A stretch of 64,000 nt of DNA from positions 94,283,691 through 94,347,690 of the forward strand of contig NC_080423.1 of NCBI RefSeq assembly GCF_029873635.1, written 5' to 3'. The notes beneath the pieces are model-generated. The model had not been told where the DNA came from and did no database searches. It saw only the letters and a program-made list of their open reading frames with translations. Below, one piece after another: positions 10,590 through 22,031 of the stretch. This DNA is from Malania oleifera (lineage: Eukaryota; Streptophyta; Magnoliopsida; Santalales; Ximeniaceae). Within the stretch, counting starts at the first letter, position 1. Each line of letters starts with the position of its first letter. Made by a program: the position numbers and the translations under genes.

Positions 10590-12259
10590 AATAATAACCA
10601 CACTCAAGAACATAAAAATTTAAATTTACAAATCAATCAATGAAATCATGATAATTCAATCACTCAATTAAGATGTAAAAACTTTTGTTGATTTCCCTGT
10701 AAACTCTTAGCAAACACTTTACTTGATCAAGATTTCTGTAGATTAATCAACGTACTCCCTTCTTAGGTTTCCGAAAACGATTAATCATTACGACTTTCGA
10801 AATATCAAGTACTTTTTCTTTCTTTCTCAATTTGGAAACTACAACCTGCACATATAAATCATATAACAATAGCAAGTAAGAAATGTAAAGTAAATCAGAG
10901 AGAAAGAGACAAGAGTTTTTACGAGGTTTGGCTTCAACACAGCCTACGTCCTCGCCTTTGGCAAAAACACCAAAGGATTCCACTATATTAGTTCCGTTAC
11001 CTGGTGGAACAATACCAACTTTCAATATACTCCTTCAATTAGGCTACAGCCCGCCTCTCCAAATAACAACCCCTTATTTGGTTCAACGATTCAACAACTC
11101 AGAATCGTTTAAGAAAGATAACAAAGGAATATGTGTATAAAAGAGAACTCTCACAATAGAGTGAATTAATACACCAATTAGCTCACTTTATACCTCAAAG
11201 TAATTCAAATATAAGAAATTTCAAGCTTAGTTACTTGGTATGGATTATCAAATAATTTTCAAAAGAAGATAAAAGATTTTGATTATTGGAAAACTTTGCT
11301 TCAGATTGTAAATCAATTTCAGATCAGAGATTTTATCTCAAAAGAATTTTAGATCCTTTGAAAACAAAATTTTGAATGCTTGAAGATTAGTTTGATCTAA
11401 AACCTTTAAAAAAAAACTTACTTTGATCTAAAAGCTTTTGAATATCTCTGGATCAGAAAAGTTGTTGAAAAGCACTAGATCTGGAAACTTTAGAGGATTT
11501 CTCAATTTCAAAATTCTTTTGAATATTTCATCAAAATTCTTTCTCTTGTTTTTTTTTTTTCTCTTTGAGATTAAGACTATTTATAGAGGCTTTAGAAATC
11601 ATCTATTACTCCCAAAGATTTCTAAAATTCATTTTCAAATATTTTGAAATAAATGTATTAAAAAATGTGGTTCAAAAAATCTTTTCGTTAAGAAATTTAT
11701 TGCAAACGTTCGAGTGACAGTCGCCTGCCACGACTTGGCAGTCGCCTGTCACAAAGCAATTTTCAAAAAAGAATGCAGGCAGTCGCCTATCTAGCTGCTG
11801 ACTTTTAAAAAGACTTTTATTTTAATTTGGCAGTCGCCTGCCTTAACATGGCAGTCGCCTGGCCTTTTAGTATTTTAAAAAAATTCTCTTCTTAAACCCT
11901 TTCTTTTTATTGATTTGGAAAATTATTCTTTAGAGTATATGTTTAAAACATATTTTTAACTTTCTATGAGCTTCAAATTTCTTTATACTTGAGATTTACT
12001 TTGAAGTACTTACATTTGAGAATATCCTTAAAAGTATAATTTAGTCTTCGAACTTGTTCTTCCATTATCTTTGTAGTTGCATTCTTTCCTTTGAGCTTTT
12101 CTTAATATGACTTCATTCTTCATGCTCTTTGTAATCCATGAACTTTCTTATGCATTTGAACTCTGTTATTTTCCTGAAAACTTTTACTTAAAACATATTA
12201 ACTATATCATTTGATTTGTTATCATCAAAATAAGAATTGTAAGCCTTATTAGGCCAACA
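10458..12259 (-). repeat. solo LTR nested in the Sirevirus 5' LTR
   Basis: The 1.8 kb insert starts TGAAATGAGGAATAGC and ends TTAGGCCAACA, between two copies of acatt (10453-10457, 12260-12264), and is absent from the 3' LTR. A TATAAATA box on the minus strand (11578-11585) and the 'agaggggtggtgaattgg' end show minus orientation. It carries the array GGCAGTCGCCTGCC (11705-11870) and an (AT)n run (10555-10581). No internal region remains, so it was probably reduced by LTR-LTR recombination. Small frames at 10747-11140 and 11438 are not believed. Confidence 0.92.
11578..11585 (-). promoter_or_regulatory. TATA box of the nested solo LTR
   Basis: Minus strand TATAAATA, placed downstream in transcript direction of the GGCAGTCGCCTGCC array (11705-11870), the same layout as in the other LTR families here. 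Confidence 0.65.
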
Positions 12260-12264
12260 ACATT

Positions 12265-12466
12265 TCTATGTATCACTCTTACTTTGTTGTTTTCTGGTGC
12301 ATGTGTTGTTAATTAAATATCTTCATTTGATTTCTGATATATTTATATTACTTGCACTAGATTGACCATAGGGTTGTGAACATATTGCTGTTAGGTGGAA
12401 TACCTAGGGGTTAAATTTTAAAAATACCAATTCACCCCCCTTCTTGGGATCACGGTAAAGCTAACA
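12265..12466 (+). repeat. 5' LTR of the Sirevirus, last part
   Basis: It resumes 'tctatgtatcactcttac' exactly as in the 3' LTR and ends 'cacggtaaagctaaca' at 12466, just before the primer binding site. Confidence 0.9.
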
Positions 12467-12467
12467 A

Positions 12468-12480
12468 TTAGTATCAGAGC
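12468..12480 (+). other. primer binding site of the Sirevirus
   Basis: ttaGTATCAGAGC follows the LTR end by one base and matches the tRNA-Met type site with one change (A for G at the third position). Confidence 0.8.
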
Positions 12481-12560
12481 CACGTAGCATAGACTAGTTG
12501 TTATTTTGCAAAAGATCGCATAAGCATTGTGACCCTTTTTCTTGAGGGACCATCGTCCAC

Positions 12561-14119
12561 ATGACCTCCCATTTTCAATGGTGTTAATTACACCTTCTGG
12601 AAATAGAGGATGCCCATCTACCTTCAGAATACTGATTGGAAGGTGTGGGGGATTGTCTCTAAGGGAAACTATGTCCCTATGAAAACTGAGGGTGCAGCTA
12701 AGGTTCCTAAGGCTGGGATGAATATGGTGATGATGATATGAAAACTGTTAGTCTTAATGCCACTGCCATGAATATTTTATACTGTAGTGTTGATGCAAAT
12801 GAGTTTTATAGGGTTATGGCATGTTCTATTGCAAAAGAAATATGTGATAAGTTAGAGGTTACATATGAGGGTACTAAAGATGTGAAGGACAGTAGGATAG
12901 ATATGTTGACCAGTGAGTATGAGGCATTTAGGATGAATGTAGGTGAGTCCATTCAGAGCATGTATACTAGATTCACACACATCATAAACTCACTACATGC
13001 ATTAGGGAAGACCTATTCCACATATGAGATGATTAGGAAGATCCTTAGAGGCTTACCTCTTGTTTAGGAAGCAAATGCTATGACCATTACTGAGGGTAGA
13101 GATCTTAAGGCCATGTCTTTAAATGAACTGATAGGTTCCCTTATCACTTATGAATTAGCCATAAATGAGAGACTTAATGAGCATAATAAGGCTAAGAAAT
13201 TGACTGCATTAAAAATCTCTACTAACTCACCTAGAGATTGCAGTGAACTTGATAGTGATGATGATATGGCAATGCTTACTAGAAAGTTTAGTAGATTTTT
13301 CAGGAAAAATAGAAAGCCTTACAAAAAATCTAGGGAGTCTACAACTGAGAAGGGAGAGTCTAGTAGAAGAAAGAAAAATCAAATGCTCCTACGTGTTATA
13401 ACTGCAATAAGATTGGACATATCAAACCAGACTGCCCATTGCTGAAAAATGAAGCTAAGAAAAAGAAGAAAGCCATAAAGGCTGGAACATCATGGGATAA
13501 ACTTAGCTACAGCGAATCAGAGTCATACGACAGTGATTTAGAGGTCGCTAATCTGTGCTTGATGGCACACGATGATGAGGCATCATCTTCTAGTTCTTTA
13601 TCTTCATATTATTCATCTGATGATTGTGATTCTAACTGCATGCCTACATTTAGAGAATTACAAATTGATTATATTCGTGTATCTAAACTGTTGAGTAAAA
13701 TAACCAAAGAAAATGACAATTTGAAAAAGAAATGTGAAAATTGGTCGAAGTTGTTTAATATGGCAAAAATCTATCATGCTTCCGTTTTAAAAGAAAAAGA
13801 TGTTACTATTGCCGAGCTTGAGAAAAAACTGGAGGATAGCTCCAAAATTATTTTCAAATTCAATGAGTGCAAAAATAACTTTGAAAAATTACTTTGTGCC
13901 CAAAGAAACTCCTTAAGTAAAGAGGGTCTTGGTTTTAATGGTGTTGAAAATGTTAGACGACCTAACCTTTACTTAGGACACTTTACACGTGAGTCAAAAT
14001 CTCATGTTCTTCCTAAAGAGCCTAAGTGTAGATTAAGATATTTTAAATGTAAACAGATTGGTCACATTCAATTTGATTTTCCACTTAGGAATAAGCATAC
14101 TAGGATTAGGAAATTGTAG
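12561..14119 (+). pseudogene. gag: Sirevirus Gag, frameshifted
   Basis: Reading starts near 12561 and is closed by several early stops. From 12738 it is open and recognisable as a UBN2-type gag domain (E-A-F-R-M-N, T-R-F-T-H-I-I-N-S-L). A stop at about 13065 and a frameshift near 13380 follow, the latter just before the zinc knuckle (C-N-C-N-K-I-G-H-I-K-x-D-C in mixed frames). The segment 13439-14119 carries an acidic and serine-rich stretch, a coiled coil and a degenerate second knuckle (FKCKQIGHIQFDF) with its last Cys lost. It is clearly related to the Gag at 5031-6950. Confidence 0.85.
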
Positions 14120-14197
14120 ATAGTTAAGGGAGATCAGGCCACTAACCCCTATGGATCCAACAAAATTTGGGGACCAGCATCAGTTATGTAGTTTGTC

Positions 14198-17100
14198 TTG
14201 CAAGTGTGTCTAAGATCATCCTCCTCCAAGGATCGGTGGTACTTGGATAGCGGGTGCTTACGACACATGATCGACGACAAGGGAAAGTTCACTTCAATCA
14301 TCCCCAAGGATGGAGACTATGTGACTTTTGGAGACAATGCAAAAGGACGCATCATCGAGGTAGGTAGGGTTGGTAAGGATTCCTCTCTTACTATTGATAA
14401 TGTCTTGTTGGTTGGTGGGCTGAAGCACAAACTACTAAGCGTAAGTTAGTTGTGTGATATAGGATATAAAGTGTCTTTTGAAAATGATAAATGCATAGTA
14501 GAAAACAAATCAGATCACAAAGTACTTTTTACTGCCGATCGCCATGAAAATGTTTATACTACTTCTCTTGATATTTTAGCATCACAACAAGTTACTTGTT
14601 TTTCCGCTGTAAATGAAGCTAGTTGGTTATGGCATAGGCGTTTAGGACATGCTAGTATGGACTTGTAAACTAAACTTGTTAGAAAAGAACTAGTTAAGGG
14701 CTTGCCTAAAATGTCTTTTGTAAAAGATAAAATTTGTGATGCATGTCAAATGGGTAAGCAAACCAAATCTAGTTTCAAGAAAAATAAATTCATATCTACC
14801 ACTAGACCACTTGAAATGCTTTATCTAGATTTGTTTGGTCCTAATTATGTGCAAAGTTTTGGTGGTAAATCATACGTCTTTGTGATTGTGGATGACTTTT
14901 CTATATTTACATGGGTACTATTTCTTGCACACAAAAATGAATCAATTGAACAATTTACCAAACTTTGTAGGAGAATTCAGAATGAAAAAGGTTATAAGAT
15001 AACTCATATAAGAAGTGATAGAGGCACGAAATTCAAAAATGAAGGCATAGGGCATATCACATAACTTCTCTACACCCAGGACACCTCAACAGTGTAGTGG
15101 ATAGAAAGAATAGGTCACTACAAGAGATAGGTAGAACTAAGTTGAATGAACATAAATTACCTAAATATTTTTGGGCCAAGGCCATAAATACTGCATGCTA
15201 TGTTATGAATAGGGTGTTGATTAGACCGTCAATTAATAAAACCTCTTATGAATTGTGGAACAACCATAAGCCTAATATTTCCTATTTCCATGTGTTTGGT
15301 TGCAAATGTTTTGTGCTTAGAGATAATGAACACTTAGGAAAATTTTACTCCAAATCTGATGAAGGTATTTTCATAGGTTATGCACTTAATAGTAAAGCAT
15401 ATCGAGTTTTCAATAAAAGAACATTAACTCTCATTGAATCTATTCATGTTGTGTTTGATGAATCTAATCCATTTTCTAATAAAGATGATGAAGATGATAT
15501 TGATGTTAGAAAATTCCTAGAGAAAATGTCTATTGAAAACAATGCAAGTGAAAATCGAGAAGTACATGAAAAATCATCTGAAGATAATAAAAATAAAAAT
15601 CAGGAGTTGCCTAGAGATTGAAAATTCGTTAGAGATCATCCTATAGATCAAATCATAGGGGAACCGTCCCGTGGTGTAGCCACAAGATCCTCCTTAAGAA
15701 ATCTAATGAATCATTTCGCTTTCTTATCCCAAGAAGAACCTAAAAATATTAAAGAAGCCATAAAGGATGAGTCTTGGATGATGTCCATGCAAGAAGAACT
15801 TAACCAATTTGAAAGAAGTAAAGTGTGGACACGAGTTCCTAGGCCTAATGAGCGGACCTTCATTGGAACTAAATGGGTATATAGAAATAAGAAAGATGAG
15901 AATGGGATAGTAACTAGGAATAAAGCTAGACTAGTTGCCTAAGGGTATAACCAGCAAGAAGGGATTGACTATGATGAAACATATGCCCCAGTTGCTAGGT
16001 TAGAAGCCATTCGTATGCTACTTGCTTTTGCCACTTTTAAAAACTTTAAATTGTTTCAAATGGATGTTAAAAGCGCTTTTCTAAATGGTTACATTAATGA
16101 AGAGGTATACGTAGAACAACCACCTGATTTTGAAAATCATAAATATCCCGATCATGTTTATCGGTTGTCTAAAGCCTTGTATGGGTTGAAACAAGCTCCT
16201 AGAGTTTGGTATGACTTAGTGGTAAGATTGACACTACACTTTTCATAAAACCCAAAAATGATGATATGATGCTTGCTCAAATTTATGTGGATAATATCAT
16301 TTTTGGAGCAACTAATGATGAGTTGTGCAATGAGTTTGCCAAATGCATGCAAAGTAAATTTGAAATGAGCATGATGGGTGAGCTTAGTTTCTTCTTAGGG
16401 CTGCAAATCAAACAAGCTAATAATGGAACTTTCATATGTCAATCTAAATATATCAGGGACTTGCTAAAGAAATTTCATATGGAAGATTACAAAATTCTTG
16501 GTACACCTATGAACTCTTCCATTAAGCTTGATAAAGATGAGCAAGGAATCCCTATTGACGTAAAATTGTATCGTGGTATGATTGGGAGTCTCCTATATCT
16601 CACTACTAGTAGACTTGATATTATGTTTAGTGTGTGTATGTGTGCTAGGTTTCGGGCTGCCCCTAAGGAATCTCACTTAAAAGCTGTCAAACGAATCCTT
16701 GTGTATTTAGTTGGGACTATTGAATTAGGATTGTGGTACCCTAAGCATACTACCTTTGAGATTATTAGTTACGCTGATGCTGACTTTGCCGATAGTAAGG
16801 TTGATAGAAAAAAAGCACTAGAGGCACTTGTCATTACTTAGGACAATCTCTTGTTTCTTGGTTCTCCAAGAAACAAAACTCAGTTGCCTTATCCACAGCC
16901 GAAGCTGAATATATTGCGGCTGGAAGTTGTTGTGCCCAAACTTTTTATATGAAACAACAACTTATGGATTATGGATTGCACGATGATACGATACCTATTA
17001 AATGTGATAATATTAGTGCAATCAATATCTCTAAAAATCCTATCTCACATTCACGAACTAAACACATTGACATTAGACATCATTTTCTTCGTGATTATGT

Positions 17101-17239
17101 ACAAAAAGGAGATGTTGCACTTGAGTTTGTATGCACCAATGAACAATGGGCCGACATATTCACTAAACCACTACCCAAGGATAGGTTTATACAAATTAGA
17201 CGTGAACTAGGTTTAATGCACAGTAGAGAAGCTTCTTAA
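14198..17239 (+). pseudogene. pol: Sirevirus Pol: protease, integrase, reverse transcriptase, RNase H (broken)
   Basis: Domains in order: retroviral-type aspartic protease (W-Y-L-D-S-G-C, near 14230); pre-integrase H-x-H / C-x2-C zinc region (W-H-R-R-L-G-H at 14630, C-D-A-C at 14735); integrase core with V-I-V-D-D (14885) and S-D-R-G-T (15015); RT from about 15706 with Q-M-D-V-K-S-A-F-L-N-G (16055) and the active-site box at 16285; RNase H to the stop at 17239 with A-D-I-F-T-K-P-L. The frame is broken by stops or shifts near 14447, 14668, 15064, 15621, 15942, 16247 and 16841. The RT box reads Y-V-D-N where the family has Y-V-D-D, removing a catalytic aspartate. Confidence 0.92.
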
Positions 17240-17833
17240 ATGTTTCGTACCTTGCATAAATTTAAGGGGAGCTCTAAAATGAGAACTTTCCAAGTCTTAA
17301 TAACTAATATTATTGTTGACTTATCTTCTTGTTTTAGACTTTGTGAAAGTTGATTATTGATTGTGTGCACATGTCCTATATATATCTATTGCATGATCAT
17401 ATTGAATGTAATGAATAATGATTATCATTTGTGATGCACAACTTGTTCACTTCATGATCATCTTGAAAGTTTATTTGCTGGTTGGACAGTACTGAATTGT
17501 TTGAGTCATTGTGGATAAACTGCTAGGGTATATTTAAACTCAAACAGGTTACACTTATATACAGGATTTATTTTAGAAAGTTCGATTTACAAACGGCACT
17601 CTGCCGAATTTTTTCTAAATCTTTCCAAAATTTTTCATGTATAACTGTAATACTTACCCATTGCCTAGAGTGTTAACTCATATGACCCTTTTTACTGTTG
17701 CCAAAAGTAGGAGATGAAAAGGGGCAAGAATAATGGGTAAAATGACTTGGTTAAAAATAAAGTGGATGCATATTGATAGGTGGAGCCTTCTTAGGCTTAA
17801 ACCTATATTTTTGTTGATCATATTTGTTATCAT
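17240..17833 (+). other. noncoding tail between pol and polypurine tract
   Basis: Nearly 600 bases of AT-rich sequence without a reading frame. Near the polypurine tract it contains 'ttgttgatcatatttgttatcatcaaaaaggg'-like text (split here as ttatcatcaaaaaggggg), a block also seen beside the polypurine tracts of the gag-only elements, which suggests a shared priming region. Confidence 0.6.
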
Positions 17834-17848
17834 CAAAAAGGGGGAGAA
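17834..17848 (+). other. polypurine tract of the Sirevirus
   Basis: AAAAAGGGGGAGAA directly precedes the 3' LTR. The same string, or its complement, is found next to the LTRs of both gag-only elements. Confidence 0.85.
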
Positions 17849-20074
17849 TATTGACCTTATAGGTCACGCCCCATTTTGATCATGGCAAATACTCATTGTA
17901 TCTAATGAGTGTTTGAGGCTTTGTGCAAGAACTTAAATTGACAGATCATAATGCATATAGAGAAAGTGAAGCTTGAAGATCAAATTTCTATTGAAGACCC
18001 AATTTCTTATGTTGCAATATATTTCATTCATGTAAAGGGTCTGTAATAGTAATTAGGGCTTTTCTGTATGTAATAATCACACACATCACATGCATGATTT
18101 AATACGTAAGTTCAAAATGAAAATGACCTTAGAAAGACCTTAGGGATTCGGTCGACCGACATTGGATTTTTTCAGTGCACTCAAAAAGGCTTGAAATGAC
18201 CCTAGGACACTCACTCATGCACATATATGATTGATTATTTGATTTGGGTGATTGCTTGCTTGAAAAAGGACCAAAATGCATAAGTTATGCACTTTCGGTC
18301 GACCAACCTATACAGGTTATTTTTCCCCTGGTCGACCGAATCCGGTTTGGGTCAACAAGTTGACCACATTCTGGTTGATCGAGCTTCTAAAGCTCATTTC
18401 ACCGTGGTCGACCGAAACTCCTTGGAGTTAATATTTTGAATTTTTGGTTGATCGAGCGTTTTTTGTACTGCACCAACTTGGTCGATCGAGTTCCCACGTG
18501 TGGGATCCAACGGTTTGGTTGACCGACCAGTCTAGTTCATTCTAGTTCTGATCGACCGAATCTCAGAGAATTGAAAAATCACCTCTTTTCGGTCGACCGA
18601 GTCCCTAGTTCATTTTTTCCTTGGTCGACTGAACCACGCTGTTTTTGAAAAATTGCCCTCCACATACTGATCTGGTCGACCGACTCTGAAGTTCATTTTT
18701 GACCTAGTCAACCAAACCTTATGAACTTGGGTCAACTGAGAATGTTTCTAGTCGACCGGTGCTCTCGAGTCATTTTGAAAAGTTACCATATTTAACCATT
18801 TTAATTACTAAAAATGAAATTAATCTTTTCTAAAAAAGTCGACTGTGTCCCCAGTGATCACATTTTATGGAATGCCTATATATACACTTTCTTGATTTAG
18901 GGAAAAAGTGCACTGATTTTGAAAATTTGATTCAGACAATTTATCTTTAGAAAAAACTTTCTACCTCACATTTTTTAATACTCATTCGCTCATACTTACC
19001 AACTTTGAACGTTTTAAATCTTCTGTAAGTTGATTGAGTGTTTGTTGTGAATAGGTTTGTTCTCCCATTCGTGCTTGTCTGATTTGATTTTTCTGAGAGC
19101 TAAATCTAAGTGTTCTTAGGAGGCTTTGCCAACAAGTCTCGTCTAAGAAAACTTATATTAAACTTCTAAGGATTGCATTTTCGTTGCAATAATTTAGGAA
19201 GTTTGTATTTGTTTTTGAATTACAAAAACTTTTTCAAAAACATTCTCAAATATCTGGTGTGATTTAGATCTACATATTTTGTGAAAAGATATTTGCATTT
19301 GTGATAGTGATGTTTGTTGCAATATTCATTCACTTAGATATTATTTGCTGAATACAAGGATTACATATATTTTGTAAACCAAGCATATACATATTCACGC
19401 GATTAAGATATTCTGTTGATTGATATACTTAAGGCTTGCTTGACATCTTTGTGCGAAAATGGTTATTTGAATATCTTAAGATACAAAGATTGTTTGTTGA
19501 TACTCTTATGCACTCATTACACTGATAGCAAACATACTTGAGAGTTGAAATATAAGATCACACTAAACTTACATATTAAATCATATTGTGGTGTATGTGA
19601 TTAAACGCATCTAGTTACATACCTGCTTTACCTGAAAACATTTTGACTGTACCATTTGTTTGTAAATCTGAGTGTTTCCAGGCGTGGCCTGAGGGGGCGG
19701 TAATCCAGTTCGGTAAGGATTGGTTGTAAAGATTGAGGTCAACCTTGTGCTAATTGACTTGGTTTGTATAGGTGACACTCCACCCGTTTAAGTGAGCAAC
19801 TGTAGTGGTAATCCTTGTTCTTGTTAGCCAAGGCGGGGACGTAGGAAATTGGCCAAACCTCAATAACATTTCTATGTATCACTCTTACTTTTTTGTTTTT
19901 TGGTGCATGTGTTGTTAATTAAATATCTTCATTTGATTTATGATATATTTATATTACTTGCACTAGATTGACCATAAGGTTGTGAACATACTGCTGTTAG
20001 GTGGAATACCTAGGGGTTAAATTTTAAAAATATCAATTCACCTCCCCCCTCTTGGGATCATGGTAAAGCTAACA
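17849..20074 (+). repeat. 3' LTR of the Sirevirus
   Basis: 2226 bases. It starts TATTGACC (the 5' copy has TGTTGACC, so the terminal G is mutated) and ends GGTAAAGCTAACA. It contains the GGTCGACC array at 18148-18765 and TATATATA at 18877-18884. Many scattered differences from the 5' LTR show that the insertion is not recent. Confidence 0.92.
18877..18884 (+). promoter_or_regulatory. TATA box of the Sirevirus 3' LTR
   Basis: TATATATA in the same context as in the 5' LTR (9471-9478). Confidence 0.65.
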
Positions 20075-20079
20075 AAGTT

Positions 20080-20557
20080 TTTTCAGCAAAAATTCTCGGT
20101 CGCCTGGACAGAACAAAATTAGTTTCTTTCTTTCTTTTTCAAAGATATTTGGCTTCCTTACTTTCTTACTTTTGAAATATATATTCTGGGGTTTTAATAT
20201 AAAGTTTTTAAGTCCATTTATGTCCTCTAATGAGTTTCATTTCATTCATAATGATATTTTTGCCTTTGAAGTACTTACATGAAGATTTCCTAACAAATAA
20301 AGGCTTCTTGTTCTTTGAAAACTTCATGGTCATTTTGAAGCTTTGAGTTCATTCGATCTTCAGATGTCTTTGAGCTTCCCTTTTTTATCACTTCATGACA
20401 CATTGCGTACTTTTAACCTTGTTGGTGATCTTTTGAAGCTTTGTTGGTTTTGGCTTTCTAAGTTGCCTGAAAACATCATTACTTGAACACATAATGATAT
20501 TAAAACCTTTTATTTGTTACCATCAAAACAAGAGGTGAAAGCCTTGTTAGGCTAATA
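20080..20557 (-). repeat. 5' LTR of the gag-only element, last part
   Basis: After the second aagtt copy the sequence continues 'tttcagcaaaaa' exactly where the first part stopped, collinear with 2270-2770, and ends 'gttaggctaata' (2770 has ggctaaca, so the terminus carries one change). Confidence 0.88.
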
Positions 20558-21124
20558 GTTTTTATTGTACCGGTTGAGTTTATCCCATTAGTTGAACTGG
20601 GGAGTCTCAGCCCCGCAAGTGAGACTTGTTTGGTTTAGTCCGAAAATTGAACTGTGGAGTCTTAGCCCCGTAAATGAGACAAGTTTGCTCAGCCTTGTAA
20701 TTGAGTTGTGGTTTTTCTCACCCTGTAAGGAGAGGATGTAAACGGCTTATGCTCCGCCCATTTAAGTGAGTAGAGATAGTGTAATCCTTGGGGGGTATGC
20801 CCAAGATGGGGACATAGGCAGTATTGGTTGAACCTCGTTAACAAATCTGTGTGTCATTCTCTCTCTATATTATTTAATTTCCTGCACTTTAAATATCGCA
20901 TGTGTATGAATATTTTTTTAATATCATAATTATTTGCATACACACATTTGATTAAAATAAGATATAATGCACATGTGAATGTTTGCTTTCATTGTTAATT
21001 ATTTTACATACACACGTGTAAATTGAATGGGATATAAACTGTGGTGAATTGGTAAATATTTAAATTTAGCCAAAATGTTTTAAAATCTAATTCACCCCCC
21101 TCTTGAATCACACCAAAGTCAACA
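20558..21124 (+). repeat. right piece of the outer LTR
   Basis: It continues the LTR of 633-818 and ends 'ttcacccccctcttgaatcacaccaaagtcaaca', the Sirevirus-like end layout (shown here only to name it; CA at 21124). It contains an imperfect direct repeat of about 75 bases: ttgaactggggagtctcagc (20594) and ttgaactgtggagtcttagc (20648). No primer site follows. No gene is seen. Confidence 0.65.
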
Positions 21125-22031
21125 TAAATATGTATGTATGTATAACATGTTGGAAATACTCAAATGTATTGGGATTATGTTGCATGTGTATTGTTAATCA
21201 GAGTAGGATATGAATGTTAAATTGCAATGTATGATTTGAGAACTCCGGTGGACCATAGTGAGGCATAGTACTGTTGCGTGTGATTTTTGGTAGAGATTAG
21301 TGCACCCACACGTCTCGTGGAGAGTTTGAAGACGGGATGGTCGATTGTGTTGTGTAGGGTAAAGTTCCCAATGGAGTCCAGTGTGGGAAAGCCCATCTGA
21401 CTTACAAATTGAAGAGGTTGTTTTCTGATTTAACTCTGGTGGGCCGACTAGGGTTTAGTCCAACCTTTGGGCCGCACAACCCGTAATGGGGGGAAGCATG
21501 ACAGTGATTATCCATCCAGTAGTGAGTTCTAAATGCATAATTTTTTAATTTAACCAGTGAACTAAATGAGAATAGAATATGTGAATGCAGACATGAATAC
21601 AAAGTAGCATGAAATCAGAGTAATGTGAAATGTGAATACGAAATGTGGATGATGTGAAATGTGGAAGTGAGATTCACGTGCTGTAAAATGTGAAAGTGAA
21701 TTATTTGATGTGAAATAATGAGAACATGAAAAGATGAGTAATATAGAGATAACATATACAAAGCATATAAATATGTATTATATATTGTAGTATTATATTT
21801 ATTTGGGGTGAAGTATACATTCCGCCCGAGGGCTTGTTGAGAAAGGCGAGTGCCTTTATTAGTATCTGGAGTAGCCATACTGGGCTGCATAACGTATCAG
21901 AGTAGAGGGAAGCAACTTGTATGGGCGAGTAGTCTTCCCTATTCTTGGGAAGTTCTGCCTATAAATTTTTGTGTGAATATGTGTGAGTGCGAGATAAACT
22001 ATCCACCTGAGGGCTTACTGAGTAAGATAAG
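21125..22031 (+). repeat. gypsy-like LTR remnant, left part
   Basis: There is no credible gene. The sequence has a 'gggccgcacaacccgtaatggggggaagc' block (compare the 'gcccgcacaaccctgtcatgagggg' block of the solo LTR at 43170) and a unit 'cgcccgagggcttgttgaga ... gtatcagagtagagggaagc' at 21823-21985. That unit is repeated imperfectly at 21990-22031 plus 23884-24030, on both sides of the inserted solo LTR. Assigning it to Ty3-gypsy is inference from these blocks. Confidence 0.5.

Larger units (their letters stand above)
8445..20074 (+). mobile_element. full-length Sirevirus (Ty1-copia) retrotransposon, decayed, with a nested solo LTR
   Basis: Long LTRs (8445-12466, interrupted; 17849-20074), a primer site at 12468, gag and a full pol in the order protease-integrase-RT-RNase H, and a polypurine tract AAAAAGGGGGAGAA at 17834-17847. 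It is flanked by a perfect 5-base target duplication AAGTT (8440-8444 and 20075-20079) lying in the 5' LTR of the gag-only element. Long LTRs, that polypurine tract and the copia domain order are typical of Sireviruses. Frameshifts, stops and a changed RT active site mean it cannot supply Pol itself. Confidence 0.93.
819..20557 (-). mobile_element. gag-only Sirevirus-like LTR retrotransposon (minus strand), with nested insertions
   Basis: Two LTRs bound it: 819-2770 (3' LTR) and 7007-8444 plus 20080-20557 (5' LTR, split by another element). The internal part (2771-7006, about 4.2 kb) holds, in transcript order, a primer binding site, a gag reading frame, a motif array, a third broken reading frame and polypurine tracts. 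No protease, integrase or reverse transcriptase is present. It therefore looks non-autonomous, needing pol in trans; the gag is related to that of the Sirevirus nested in it. Termini are TGTTAGCC (transcript 5') and CTTTTCA (transcript 3'). Confidence 0.8.
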
